A stretch of DNA of 64,000 nt, taken from Marinilactibacillus sp042660675 (GTDB lineage Bacteria; Bacillota; Bacilli; Lactobacillales; Carnobacteriaceae_A). The number at the start of each line of letters is the position of its first letter. Position 1 is the stretch's first letter. Below, piece by piece: positions 1 through 6,630 of this stretch. Where the stretch lies: the NCBI RefSeq assembly GCF_042660675.1, contig NZ_JBHSUL010000023.1:1-64000 (forward strand). The letters are read 5' to 3'. Position numbers and translations under genes: made by a program. The notes beneath the pieces are model-generated. The model worked only from the letters and a program-made list of their open reading frames with translations, was not told the origin of the DNA and did no database searches.

Positions 1-29
1 ATCATACCATGTTGTTGTTTTGATGTCAA
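1..29 (-). promoter_or_regulatory. Distal tandem rRNA-type promoter (P2) firing left
   Basis: On the minus strand a TTGACA -35 box (24-29) is followed after exactly 17 bases by a TATGAT -10 box (1-6). The downstream gene lies outside the window. With the matching promoter at 99-127 this looks like the tandem P1/P2 pair of a ribosomal RNA operon; that identity is inferred. Confidence 0.7.
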
Positions 30-49
30 CAACTTTTTTAAAAGTTGTT
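28..49. repeat. AT-rich palindrome between the tandem promoters
   Basis: AACAACTTTT and AAAAGTTGTT form a near-perfect inverted repeat that overlaps the -35 box of the distal promoter. On the plus strand it is followed by a short T run. It could be a weak terminator or simply promoter-proximal structure; no function is assigned. Confidence 0.35.
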
Positions 50-98
50 TTTGATCAAGTTACTCGATCAAGTCGATATCTTTAACAGCAACCTATAT

Positions 99-127
99 AT
101 CATATCACGCTGTTACATTAGTGTCAA
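99..127 (-). promoter_or_regulatory. Proximal tandem rRNA-type promoter (P1) firing left
   Basis: Minus strand TTGACA (122-127), 17-base spacer, TATGAT (99-104). The sequence after the -10 box contains GTTGCTG close to the expected start of transcription, as does the 5S promoter at 2683-2711. Both points suggest a stable-RNA promoter for a gene just left of the window. Confidence 0.72.
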
Positions 128-134
128 CAGCTTT

Positions 135-158
135 TTGAAAAAGTATTTGCTTTTTCAA
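135..158 (-). terminator. Possible weak terminator hairpin of the tRNA operon
   Basis: Immediately after the last tRNA gene the minus strand forms a hairpin with stem TTGAAAAAG / CTTTTTCAA and a 6-base loop. The stem is almost all A-T and no T tract follows it, so termination may be incomplete and readthrough toward the next promoters is possible. Confidence 0.35.
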
Positions 159-242
159 TACCGGCGGCCGGAGTCGAACCGGCACGCCCTAACGGGCACT
201 GGATTTTGAGTCCAGCGCGTCTACCAATTCCGCCACGCCGGC
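159..242 (-). tRNA. tRNA-Leu (CAA)
   Basis: Complete cloverleaf with long variable arm; anticodon CAA in loop CTCAAAA. Last gene of the 25-tRNA operon. The 3' CCA is not encoded. Confidence 0.95.
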
Positions 243-269
243 CTGTTAAGTCTATTTAACTGTCAGACA

Positions 270-340
<71 letters not shown>

Positions 341-366
341 ATACAATTTATTCATTTGGTATGAAA

Positions 367-439
367 CTGGGCTACCAGGATTCGAACCTGGGGAATGACG
401 GGATCAAAACCCGCTGCCTTACCGCTTGGCTATAGCCCA
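367..439 (-). tRNA. tRNA-Gln (TTG)
   Basis: Acceptor stem TGGGCTA/TAGCCCA with the U1-A72 start typical of glutamine tRNAs; anticodon TTG. No encoded CCA. Confidence 0.95.
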
Positions 440-449
440 AAAATCAAAG

Positions 450-523
450 GGCGACTGATGGGGATCGAACCCACGAATGCCGAGACCACAACCCGGTGCG
501 TTAACCACTTCGCCACAATCGCC
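450..523 (-). tRNA. tRNA-His (GTG)
   Basis: Anticodon GTG. The 5' end carries the extra G(-1) facing C73 that marks histidine tRNA. No full CCA is encoded. Confidence 0.94.
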
Positions 524-542
524 ATAATATTTAATTGAACCA

Positions 543-613
543 CAGGGGTAGTAGGAATCGAACCCACATTGATGGTTTTGGAGACCATAGTTCTACCGTT
601 AAACTATACCCCT
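543..613 (-). tRNA. tRNA-Trp (CCA)
   Basis: Acceptor stem AGGGGTA/TACCCCT, anticodon CCA, G73. The 3' terminal CCA is not encoded. Confidence 0.95.
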
Positions 614-618
614 AAAAA

Positions 619-699
619 TGGAGGGAGTAGGATTCGAACCTACGAACCCGAAGGAGCGGATTTACAGTCCGCCGCGTTTAGCCACTTCGCTATCCCTCC
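619..699 (-). tRNA. tRNA-Tyr (GTA)
   Basis: Anticodon GTA and a long class II variable arm, as usual for bacterial tyrosine tRNA. Acceptor stem GGAGGGA pairs fully. No encoded CCA. Confidence 0.95.
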
Positions 700-701
700 A
701 A

Positions 702-774
702 TGGCGCAGGACAGAGTCGAACTGCCGACACACGGAGCTTCAATCCGTTGCTCTACCAACTGAGCTACTGCGCC
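702..774 (-). tRNA. tRNA-Phe (GAA)
   Basis: Acceptor stem GGCGCAG, anticodon GAA in loop TTGAAGC, A73. No encoded CCA. Confidence 0.95.
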
Positions 775-790
775 TTGGAAAATGTTACTA

Positions 791-863
791 CGGTCCCGAC
801 GGGATTCGAACCCGCGATCTCCTGCGTGACAGGCAGGCGTGATAACCGCTACACTACGGGACC
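791..863 (-). tRNA. tRNA-Asp (GTC), copy 1
   Basis: Acceptor GGTCCCG/CGGGACC, anticodon GTC, G73. Identical by eye to the gene at 1354-1426; both copies sit just after an initiator tRNA gene in the transcript. Confidence 0.95.
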
Positions 864-884
864 ATATAATTATTCAATTTTGAA

Positions 885-957
885 TTGCGGGGACAGGACT
901 CGAACCTGCGACCTCCGGGTTATGAGCCCGACGAGCTGCCAACTGCTCTACCCCGCG
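885..957 (-). tRNA. Initiator tRNA-fMet (CAT), copy 1
   Basis: CAT anticodon with the C1/A72 mismatch at the acceptor end and three G-C pairs at the base of the anticodon stem (CGGGCTCATAACCCG), both initiator features. A second copy lies at 1445-1517. Confidence 0.94.
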
Positions 958-967
958 ATCATTTAAA

Positions 968-1057
968 AGGAGGATGTGGGATTCGAACCCACGCGCGTTT
1001 TTACACACCTGACGGTTTTCAAGACCGTTCCCTTAAGCCGGACTTGGGTAATCCTCC
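968..1057 (-). tRNA. tRNA-Ser (TGA)
   Basis: Class II tRNA with long variable arm and anticodon TGA in loop CTTGAAA. The discriminator reads as T and no CCA is encoded. Confidence 0.94.
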
Positions 1058-1087
1058 AGTAATTCTATGATAGCAGTCTCCTGCTAA

Positions 1088-1159
1088 TGACCCCTACGGG
1101 ATTCGAACCCGTGTTACCGCCGTGAAAGGGCGGTGTCTTAACCGCTTGACCAAGGGGCC
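1088..1159 (-). tRNA. tRNA-Glu (TTC)
   Basis: Acceptor GGCCCCT pairs with AGGGGTC; anticodon TTC in loop CTTTCAC. No encoded CCA. Confidence 0.95.
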
Positions 1160-1188
1160 GGTTAAGTGACTTTATTAATATGAAACAA

Positions 1189-1262
<74 letters not shown>

Positions 1263-1271
1263 CAAACAAAA

Positions 1272-1342
1272 AGCGGGTGACGAGAATCGAACTCGCGACG
1301 ACAGCTTGGAAGGCTGTGGTTTTACCACTAAACTACACCCGC
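1272..1342 (-). tRNA. tRNA-Gly (TCC)
   Basis: Acceptor GCGGGTG/CACCCGC, anticodon TCC, U73. One of two glycine tRNAs in the operon. No encoded CCA. Confidence 0.95.
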
Positions 1343-1353
1343 ATAATGTTGAA

Positions 1354-1426
1354 CGGTCCCGACGGGATTCGAACCCGCGATCTCCTGCGTGACAGGCAGG
1401 CGTGATAACCGCTACACTACGGGACC
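1354..1426 (-). tRNA. tRNA-Asp (GTC), copy 2
   Basis: Same sequence as 791-863, anticodon GTC. It follows the second initiator tRNA copy in the transcript, so the fMet-Asp pair appears twice. Confidence 0.95.
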
Positions 1427-1444
1427 AAGTTAATTTTGTTTGAA

Positions 1445-1517
<73 letters not shown>

Positions 1518-1538
1518 ATAATATAGAACGATTGAAAA

Positions 1539-1612
1539 TGGACCTTGCAGGATTCGAACCTGCGACCGGACGGTTATGAGCCGTCTGCTCTAACCAACTG
1601 AGCTAAAGGTCC
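1539..1612 (-). tRNA. tRNA with CAT anticodon, probably tRNA-Ile2 (lysidine)
   Basis: Acceptor GGACCTT/AAGGTCC and anticodon loop CTCATAA. The body resembles the B. subtilis isoleucine-2 tRNA, whose CAT anticodon is modified by TilS to read AUA. An elongator methionine tRNA lies next to it, which supports the Ile2 reading; identity is inferred. Confidence 0.8.
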
Positions 1613-1632
1613 CATTTTCTGAAAAACAATGA

Positions 1633-1706
1633 TAGCGGCGGAGGGAGTCGAACCCACGACCTCACGGGTATGAACCGTACGCTCTAGCCAGCTGAGCTAC
1701 ACCGCC
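1633..1706 (-). tRNA. Elongator tRNA-Met (CAT)
   Basis: Matches the usual Gram-positive elongator methionine tRNA (GGCGGTG acceptor, loop TTCATAC). The T stem reads GTGGG/CCCTC, giving a T-T mismatch at 50-64 where a G-T pair is normal. Confidence 0.88.
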
Positions 1707-1732
1707 ATTATAAAATGGCTCTTTTAGAAAAA

Positions 1733-1806
1733 TCGGGAAGACAGGATTCGAACCTGCGACCCCTTGGTCCCAAACCAAGTGCTCTACCAAGCTGAGCTAC
1801 TTCCCG
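1733..1806 (-). tRNA. tRNA-Pro (TGG)
   Basis: Acceptor CGGGAAG/CTTCCCG with the C1-G72 pair typical of proline tRNA; anticodon TGG. No encoded CCA. Confidence 0.95.
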
Positions 1807-1830
1807 TACTTTCTTTTTCCTTTTCGGAAA

Positions 1831-1904
1831 TGCACCCTAGAGGAGTCGAACCTCTAACCGCCTGATTCGTAGTCAGGTACTCTATCCAATTGAGCTAAGG
1901 GTGC
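1831..1904 (-). tRNA. tRNA-Arg (ACG)
   Basis: Acceptor GCACCCT/AGGGTGC; anticodon ACG, expected to be edited to ICG by TadA. No encoded CCA. Confidence 0.95.
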
Positions 1905-1916
1905 AAGTATTTCAAA

Positions 1917-2002
1917 TGCCGAGGGCCGGAATCGAACCGGCACGGTGAAAACTCACCGCAGGATTTTAAGTCCTGTGCGTCTACCAGTTCCGCCACCCCG
2001 GC
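1917..2002 (-). tRNA. tRNA-Leu (TAA)
   Basis: Class II tRNA with long variable arm; anticodon TAA in loop CTTAAAA; acceptor GCCGGGG/CCTCGGC. No encoded CCA. Confidence 0.95.
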
Positions 2003-2050
2003 AATTACTGTTAAGACTAAGTAAATATTCATTCGCTTTATCTATAACCA

Positions 2051-2122
2051 AGCGAAAGACGGGATTCGAACCCGCGACCCCCACCTTGGCAAGGTGATGT
2101 TCTACCACTGAACTACTTTCGC
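2051..2122 (-). tRNA. tRNA-Gly (GCC)
   Basis: Acceptor GCGAAAG/CTTTCGC, anticodon GCC, U73. No encoded CCA. Confidence 0.95.
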
Positions 2123-2127
2123 TGAAA

Positions 2128-2200
2128 TGCCGGCTAAAGGATTTGAACCCTCGACCTACTGATTACAAATCAGTTGCTCTACCAACTGAGCTAAGCCGGC
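2128..2200 (-). tRNA. tRNA-Thr (TGT)
   Basis: Acceptor GCCGGCT/AGCCGGC, anticodon TGT in loop TTTGTAA. No encoded CCA. Confidence 0.95.
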
Positions 2201-2220
2201 TTAATTTTTAAAATGAACTA

Positions 2221-2302
2221 TGCGGATGGAGGGACTTGAACCCCCACGCCGTGAAGCGCTAGATCCTAAATCTAGTGCGTCTGCCAATTCCGCCACATCC
2301 GC
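2221..2302 (-). tRNA. tRNA-Leu (TAG)
   Basis: Class II tRNA; anticodon TAG in loop TTTAGGA; acceptor GCGGATG/CATCCGC. Third leucine tRNA of the operon. No encoded CCA. Confidence 0.95.
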
Positions 2303-2335
2303 GCTGTTCTATTTAACTTGCACATCACTGCGCAA

Positions 2336-2408
2336 TGAGCCGTGCAGGGTTCGAACCTGCGACCCTCTGATTAAAAGTCAGATGCTCTACCGACTGAGCT
2401 AACGGCTC
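2336..2408 (-). tRNA. tRNA-Lys (TTT)
   Basis: Acceptor GAGCCGT/ACGGCTC, anticodon TTT. No encoded CCA. Confidence 0.95.
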
Positions 2409-2419
2409 TGAAAAAATTA

Positions 2420-2492
2420 TGGAGGTTAACGGGCTCGAACCGCTGACCCTCTGCTTGTAAGGCAGATGCTCTCCCAACTGAGCTAAACCTCC
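2420..2492 (-). tRNA. tRNA-Val (TAC)
   Basis: Acceptor GGAGGTT/AACCTCC, anticodon TAC. First tRNA after the 5S gene, about 20 bases downstream of it, as in B. subtilis-type rrn-tRNA operons. Confidence 0.95.
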
Positions 2493-2513
2493 AATAATAC
2501 AATCAAACGATTG

Positions 2514-2634
2514 CTGCATAACGATGTCCTGCTTTCACAAGGGAAAACCCCTCACTATCCTCGGCGCTGAGAAGCTTAACTTCTGTGTTCGAAATGGAAA
2601 CAGGTGGGTCCTTCTCGCCATAACCGCTATACAG
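2514..2634 (-). rRNA. 5S ribosomal RNA
   Basis: The conserved 5S core (CCGAACACAGAAGTTAAG-like stretch and the GGCGCCGAGGATAGT-like region) is present. The ends form a long helix: 5' CTGTATAGCGGT pairs with 3' ACATCGTTATGCAG over about 12 bp, which sets the boundaries. No 23S sequence precedes it: the upstream 160 bases hold a promoter and then the msrA terminator. Confidence 0.92.
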
Positions 2635-2682
2635 TTTTCGTGTTGGCACTAAAAGAAATAATCAATTAGCAGCAACTCTTAT

Positions 2683-2711
2683 ATAATACAATGGGATTAT
2701 ATCTTTGTCAA
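2683..2711 (-). promoter_or_regulatory. rRNA-type promoter of the 5S-tRNA operon
   Basis: Minus strand TTGACA (2706-2711), 17-base spacer, TATTAT (2683-2688). Transcription would start about 42 bases before the 5S gene. A GTTGCTG motif near the start site is shared with the promoter at 99-127. This shows the 5S-tRNA cluster is an independent unit. Confidence 0.82.
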
Positions 2712-2735
2712 TCATTTTATTGAAAAAAATAAAAG

Positions 2736-2762
2736 AAAAATGCCGGAACACGTTTTCCGACA
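2736..2762 (-). terminator. Intrinsic terminator after msrA
   Basis: Minus strand hairpin TGTCGGAA / TTCCGGCA (8 bp, one G-T pair) with a 6-base loop, followed by TTTTT. It separates msrA from the 5S-tRNA operon promoter. Confidence 0.85.
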
Positions 2763-2796
2763 TTTCCTTTTTATTTGAAAAACTCCTAGATAAAGC

Positions 2797-3330
2797 TTAT
2801 TTATCCCATTTTTGATTGATAAAATCGACTCTTCCTGAACCTTTACTATATCTCTTATAATGAGCTGATTCTTTTTTATAGAAATCTTGGTGATAGTCTT
2901 CCGCTTCATAAAACGGATGAGCTGGTTCAATCGTCGTTACGATAGGACGATCAAATCGCCCACTTTCATTTAATGCTTTTTTTGAAGCTTCTGCCGTTTC
3001 TCTTTGTTCATCATTGTTATAGAATATAACGGGTCTGTAAGAATCTCCACGGTCAGCAAATTGTCCACCCGCATCTGTAGGGTCGGTTTGTTGCCAGTAA
3101 ATCTCTACTAACTCTTCATATGAAATCTTTGAAGGATCATAAGTGATTTCAACAGCTTCGGTATGACCTGTCGTTCCTGAAGTCACTTGTCTGTAAGTCG
3201 GATTCTCTACCGTTCCGCCAGTATATCCTGAAGTTACTTTTTCTATTCCTGGCAAACTATCGAATGGTTTTACCATACACCAGAAACAGCCTCCTGCAAA
3301 TATTGCCGTTTCAAAATTTTTCTCAGACAT
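2797..3330 (-). CDS. msrA: Peptide methionine-S-sulfoxide reductase MsrA
   Basis: Reduces the S-epimer of methionine sulfoxide in proteins and free methionine, using thioredoxin, in the cytoplasm. The protein is 177 residues, normal for MsrA. The catalytic motif GCFWC is at residues 14-18, with Cys15 as nucleophile. A longer frame starts 11 codons upstream, but AGGAGGG sits 6-7 bases before the chosen ATG (MSEKNF). It lies about 80 bases downstream of serS in the same direction with no obvious terminator between, so it may be partly co-transcribed with serS. It ends just before a strong terminator. Identity is secure. Confidence 0.95.
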   Translation of the reverse strand: MSEKNFETAIFAGGCFWCMVKPFDSLPGIEKVTSGYTGGTVENPTYRQVTSGTTGHTEAVEITYDPSKISYEELVEIYWQQTDPTDAGGQFADRGDSYRPVIFYNNDEQRETAEASKKALNESGRFDRPIVTTIEPAHPFYEAEDYHQDFYKKESAHYKRYSKGSGRVDFINQKWDK

Positions 3331-3412
3331 AATTTCCCTCCTAATTGATTGGGTACAACTCATTATATCATCAATCCAATTGACTCTTTAATCGAAACAA
3401 CCTATAAAAGTT

Positions 3413-4690
3413 TTATCTGATCTCTGTTAGGCCACCCATATAAGGAACAAGGACTTCCGGTATCTTAACTGAACCGTCTTCTTGCTGGTAATTTTCCAGA
3501 ATAGCTGCAACGGTTCTCCCAATAGCTAGCCCTGAACCATTTAATGTATGAACGAAATCGATTTTGCCGTCTTCTTCTTTTCTATAACGGATTTTAGCTC
3601 TTCTAGCCTGGAAAGCTTCCGTGTTTGAACAAGAACTAATTTCTCTAAAAGTGTCTTGTGCTGGAATCCAGACTTCAAGGTCATATGTTTTAGCTGCAGC
3701 AAACCCTGTATCCCCTGTAGAGAGCAGTACCACTCTATATGGAAGATTCAGCTTCTGAAGAATCGCTTCAGCATTCGCCGTCATTTTCTCTAACTCTTCA
3801 TAAGAATCTTCTGGTTTTGCAAATTTGATCATTTCAACTTTATTGAATTGGTGTAATCTGATTAAACCTCTAGTGTCTCTTCCTGCACTCCCTGCTTCAG
3901 AACGGAATGATGGAGATAAAGCCGTGAAATATTTTGGTAGATCTGACTCTTCTAGAATTTCATCTCTATAATAGTTTGTCAGTGGTACTTCAGCTGTCGG
4001 AATTAGTGTTAAAACGGTATCTTTAATTTGGAAGACATCTTCTTTGAATTTCGGGAACTGACCGGTTCCATAGAGAGATTCTTCGTTCACCAGGTATGGT
4101 GGAATCATTTCATAGTAGCCGTGTTCTTCAGTGTGTACATCTAACATAAAGTTATAAAGTGCTCTTTCTAACCTCGCTCCTAGGCCTTTGTAATATAAGA
4201 AACGACTTTTAGCAACTTTAGCGCCTCTTTCAAAATCTAAGATGTCCAGATCTGTTCCAATTTCCCAGTGTGGTTTCATCTCAAACACAGGTGCTTCATT
4301 GATTTCTCCCCAACGACGGATCTCCTGATTCGACTCTTCGTCAGCTCCTACTGGTAAAGATTCATGTGGCAAGTTTGGTAAGCCAGCAGCAATGCCGTGA
4401 AATTGTATTTCGATTTCTTCTAGATCTTTGTCAATCTGTTTAATTTCAGCGCCCACTTTTTGCATAGAAGCAATGGCGTCATCTGCATTTTCTTTGTTTC
4501 TTTTTTTATTGGCAATTTCGTCAGATACATCGTTTCTAGTTTTCTTCAACTGTTCAGATTTTTGGATATAGTCTCTTCTTTTCTCATCCAACTCTTTAAG
4601 TTGCATCAACTCCTGTGGGTCTACACCGCGCGTTTCTAATTTCTGCTTGATTTCATCAAATTGTGTTCGGATTAACTTTATATCTAACAT
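3413..4690 (-). CDS. serS: Seryl-tRNA synthetase SerS
   Basis: Class II aminoacyl-tRNA synthetase that charges tRNA-Ser in the cytoplasm. 425 residues, the normal bacterial length. Residues 1-105 form the charged coiled-coil arm that binds the long variable arm of tRNA-Ser. The catalytic core follows, with class II motif 2 near FRSEAGSAGRDTRGLIRLHQF and motif 3 near GSGLAIGRTVAAILENYQ. The start ATG has GAGGG 6-7 bases upstream. The gene is preceded by a T-box leader, so its expression should rise when uncharged tRNA-Ser accumulates. msrA follows 82 bases downstream. Confidence 0.97.
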   Translation of the reverse strand: MLDIKLIRTQFDEIKQKLETRGVDPQELMQLKELDEKRRDYIQKSEQLKKTRNDVSDEIANKKRNKENADDAIASMQKVGAEIKQIDKDLEEIEIQFHGIAAGLPNLPHESLPVGADEESNQEIRRWGEINEAPVFEMKPHWEIGTDLDILDFERGAKVAKSRFLYYKGLGARLERALYNFMLDVHTEEHGYYEMIPPYLVNEESLYGTGQFPKFKEDVFQIKDTVLTLIPTAEVPLTNYYRDEILEESDLPKYFTALSPSFRSEAGSAGRDTRGLIRLHQFNKVEMIKFAKPEDSYEELEKMTANAEAILQKLNLPYRVVLLSTGDTGFAAAKTYDLEVWIPAQDTFREISSCSNTEAFQARRAKIRYRKEEDGKIDFVHTLNGSGLAIGRTVAAILENYQQEDGSVKIPEVLVPYMGGLTEIR

Positions 4691-4725
4691 TCTATTCCCT
4701 CTTTTCTATTTATTGTTGAGCAGGT

Positions 4726-4770
4726 AAAAAAACAGTCTTCACCCCTTCAATTATGAAGGGACGAAAGACT
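4726..4770 (-). terminator. T-box leader terminator of serS
   Basis: Minus strand hairpin with arms AGTCTTTCGTCCCTTC / GAAGGGGTGAAGACT followed by seven T residues. It is the OFF structure of the T-box switch and competes with the antiterminator formed by the T-box sequence just upstream. Confidence 0.9.
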
Positions 4771-4985
4771 GCTTCTCGCGGTTCCACCCTGATTCAGAAG
4801 GAACGCCTTCTGCTCTCTAAGAGTTTTAACGGGCTCTACCGAAATGATTTAAGCAAAACAAGTCCTGCGTCACCATTTACTCGTGCAATGGATTCAGATT
4901 ACGAAGTATCAGTTCACACCACCCACTGACTCTCTTGACCTTCGCTTCACTTACTAGTTCACACTCTAACGTTCAATTTTATTAT
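4726..4985 (-). promoter_or_regulatory. Serine T-box riboswitch leader
   Basis: The conserved T-box AGGGTGGAACCGCG is at 4777-4790, directly before the terminator. Upstream, Stem I can be drawn with base GTGTGA / TTGCAC, an AGTA element on the 5' side of the specifier loop and CTGAATCCA on the 3' side. That gives specifier codon TCC (Ser), fitting the downstream serS. Boundaries are approximate and the specifier assignment is inferred from the GAA-NNN-A pattern. Confidence 0.9.
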
Positions 4986-4991
4986 GCATTT

Positions 4992-5020
4992 ATTTTACTT
5001 CACTTATCCTATTAAATCAA
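4992..5020 (-). promoter_or_regulatory. Promoter of the serS T-box leader
   Basis: Minus strand TTGATT (5015-5020), 17-base spacer, TAAAAT (4992-4997). Located between the dacA stop codon and the T-box leader. Confidence 0.65.
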
Positions 5021-5037
5021 TACGTTTATTTTATCCC

Positions 5038-6372
5038 TTAAAAGCGATTCATTATGCTACTGAAGAAGTCCCCGAACCATGTTCCGAGCACCGAAAAGAA
5101 CCCTGCGCGGTCCACCGCTTCTGAAGTAACGACAGAAATCGATTTGTGTTCGCTCCCATTAAGGTAGCCTAAATCGTCTCCTTCAAAAGAAAAGGTTAGC
5201 GTACCCACATTTTGTCCTTTTTCTACAGGCGCTTCTAGCGTTCCATCTTGACTTAGCGCTTCTTCATCAGGTGTAAATGTCCATTTGACATCTTCTTGTG
5301 AAATACCTTCTGGCAATAAGTAGTCCACTGACTCTGATGTCATGAGTTCCACTTGGTCTTCTTGACCATTTCGGATCATTAAAGGTTCTACGTCTTCAAG
5401 AACGGTATTCTCTTCCATAATCGTAGCTGAGTCCCAGCCTCCAAATCCGTAATTCATCAATTTATCTGTTTCATCAAAACGCTGAGCACGATTCGTTACG
5501 CCATCTCCTGCACCCATAACCACTGTAATGATTCTTCGGCCATCTTCTACGGCTGTACCTGTAAATGTAGCTCCAGCGAATGGTGTTGTACCTGTTTTCA
5601 GTCCATCTACGTTTGGTCTTTCATGGATCAAACCTTCCAGCATCCAGTTCCAGTTCTTCATCTGGATAGCGTCACTTGTGCCTTCTCTAAACACCATACT
5701 CGGGATACTAGAGGTTTTCAGTACATCCGGATAGTCTCTTAATAGATGAGAGGCAACAGTAGCAATTCCTCTTGCAGACATAATGTTTTCATTTTCCGCT
5801 GTACTTCCAGGATAAATGTTGTCACCTAAAGAAGCGTTACTTAGCCCTGTTGTATTATATAGTTCAAACTCTGTTATGCCCCAAGACTCAACAAGTTCAC
5901 GCATACGGTCAACAAGTTCCGGTTCAGATCCTGCAATTTCTTCTGCAATTGCAATCGTTGCACCATTAGCAGAATAGATCGCCAATGCTTGATACAGTTC
6001 TTCAATGGTATACGTTTCTCCTTGTCTTAAGGGAACATTGGACAATTCATAATTTTGGCTGATTTGATGAGCATACTCACTGATTGTCGTTTCTGTGCTC
6101 CAGTCAAGGTTTCCAGATTCAATCTCTTGGAATAATAAGTACTCTACTAGCATTTTGGTCATTGAGGCGATACCTCTTTGACTATCTGCATTCTGATTCA
6201 ATAAGATTTGGTTTGTATCGAAATCAACTACTAATGCTGCTTCTGCTTCAATTTCTGGCGCTTGAGGCGCTGCTTGAACAACTTGCTCTGCATTCAATGC
6301 GATAGGTGCGACTATACTAGCGGTAATTCCTGAAATGATCATACTTTTAAGATGTTTTTTGAATAGTTTCAT
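5038..6372 (-). CDS. dacA: D-alanyl-D-alanine carboxypeptidase (PBP5/DacA type)
   Basis: Removes the terminal D-Ala from peptidoglycan pentapeptides at the outer face of the membrane. With the chosen start the protein has 444 residues and begins with a classic signal peptide (MKLFKKHLKS... to about residue 34). The three serine-peptidase motifs are present: SMTK at 70-73, SAN at 134-136 and KTG at 259-261. A beta-rich C-terminal domain follows, with a final hydrophobic/amphipathic segment. An in-frame ATG 35 codons upstream exists but would hide the signal peptide; AGGAG precedes the chosen ATG at a rather long spacing. No terminator is visible before the serS promoter. A VanRS-like sensor pair lies upstream. 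Confidence 0.93.
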   Translation of the reverse strand: MKLFKKHLKSMIISGITASIVAPIALNAEQVVQAAPQAPEIEAEAALVVDFDTNQILLNQNADSQRGIASMTKMLVEYLLFQEIESGNLDWSTETTISEYAHQISQNYELSNVPLRQGETYTIEELYQALAIYSANGATIAIAEEIAGSEPELVDRMRELVESWGITEFELYNTTGLSNASLGDNIYPGSTAENENIMSARGIATVASHLLRDYPDVLKTSSIPSMVFREGTSDAIQMKNWNWMLEGLIHERPNVDGLKTGTTPFAGATFTGTAVEDGRRIITVVMGAGDGVTNRAQRFDETDKLMNYGFGGWDSATIMEENTVLEDVEPLMIRNGQEDQVELMTSESVDYLLPEGISQEDVKWTFTPDEEALSQDGTLEAPVEKGQNVGTLTFSFEGDDLGYLNGSEHKSISVVTSEAVDRAGFFSVLGTWFGDFFSSIMNRF

Positions 6373-6525
6373 AAATAAATACGTTCTCCTAAATGATGTG
6401 ATGTACATCGAGTTTTTTCGGTTGAATTTTTCTGGTCGGCTTGATGCTAATTGTTCTTCAATTTCAACCTTCTTCATGTTACTCTCTCACTTATAAAAAA
6501 ACAACTACTTTTCCAGTATCTTCAT

Positions 6526-6555
6526 AAAATAGACATGACTATGTCCGTCTATTTT
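6526..6555. repeat. Inverted repeat upstream of dacA
   Basis: AAAATAGAC (6526-6534) and GTCTATTTT (6547-6555) form a perfect 9-bp inverted repeat around a 12-base centre, roughly 150 bases before the dacA start. No T tract follows in either direction beyond the stem itself. It may be a regulator-binding site; function is unknown. Confidence 0.4.
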
Positions 6556-6590
6556 CACTTAGCCTCGTTTTCTAATTGATTACCATTTGA

Positions 6591-6622
6591 AAAAGCACCT
6601 ATCTTGGATAATAGATGCTTTT
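6591..6622 (-). terminator. Terminator after the sensor kinase gene
   Basis: Minus strand hairpin AAAAGCATCTAT / ATAGGTGCTTTT with an 8-base loop, starting just after the kinase stop codon and ending in a T run. It separates the two-component operon from dacA. Confidence 0.75.
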
Positions 6623-6630
6623 CAAACAGG

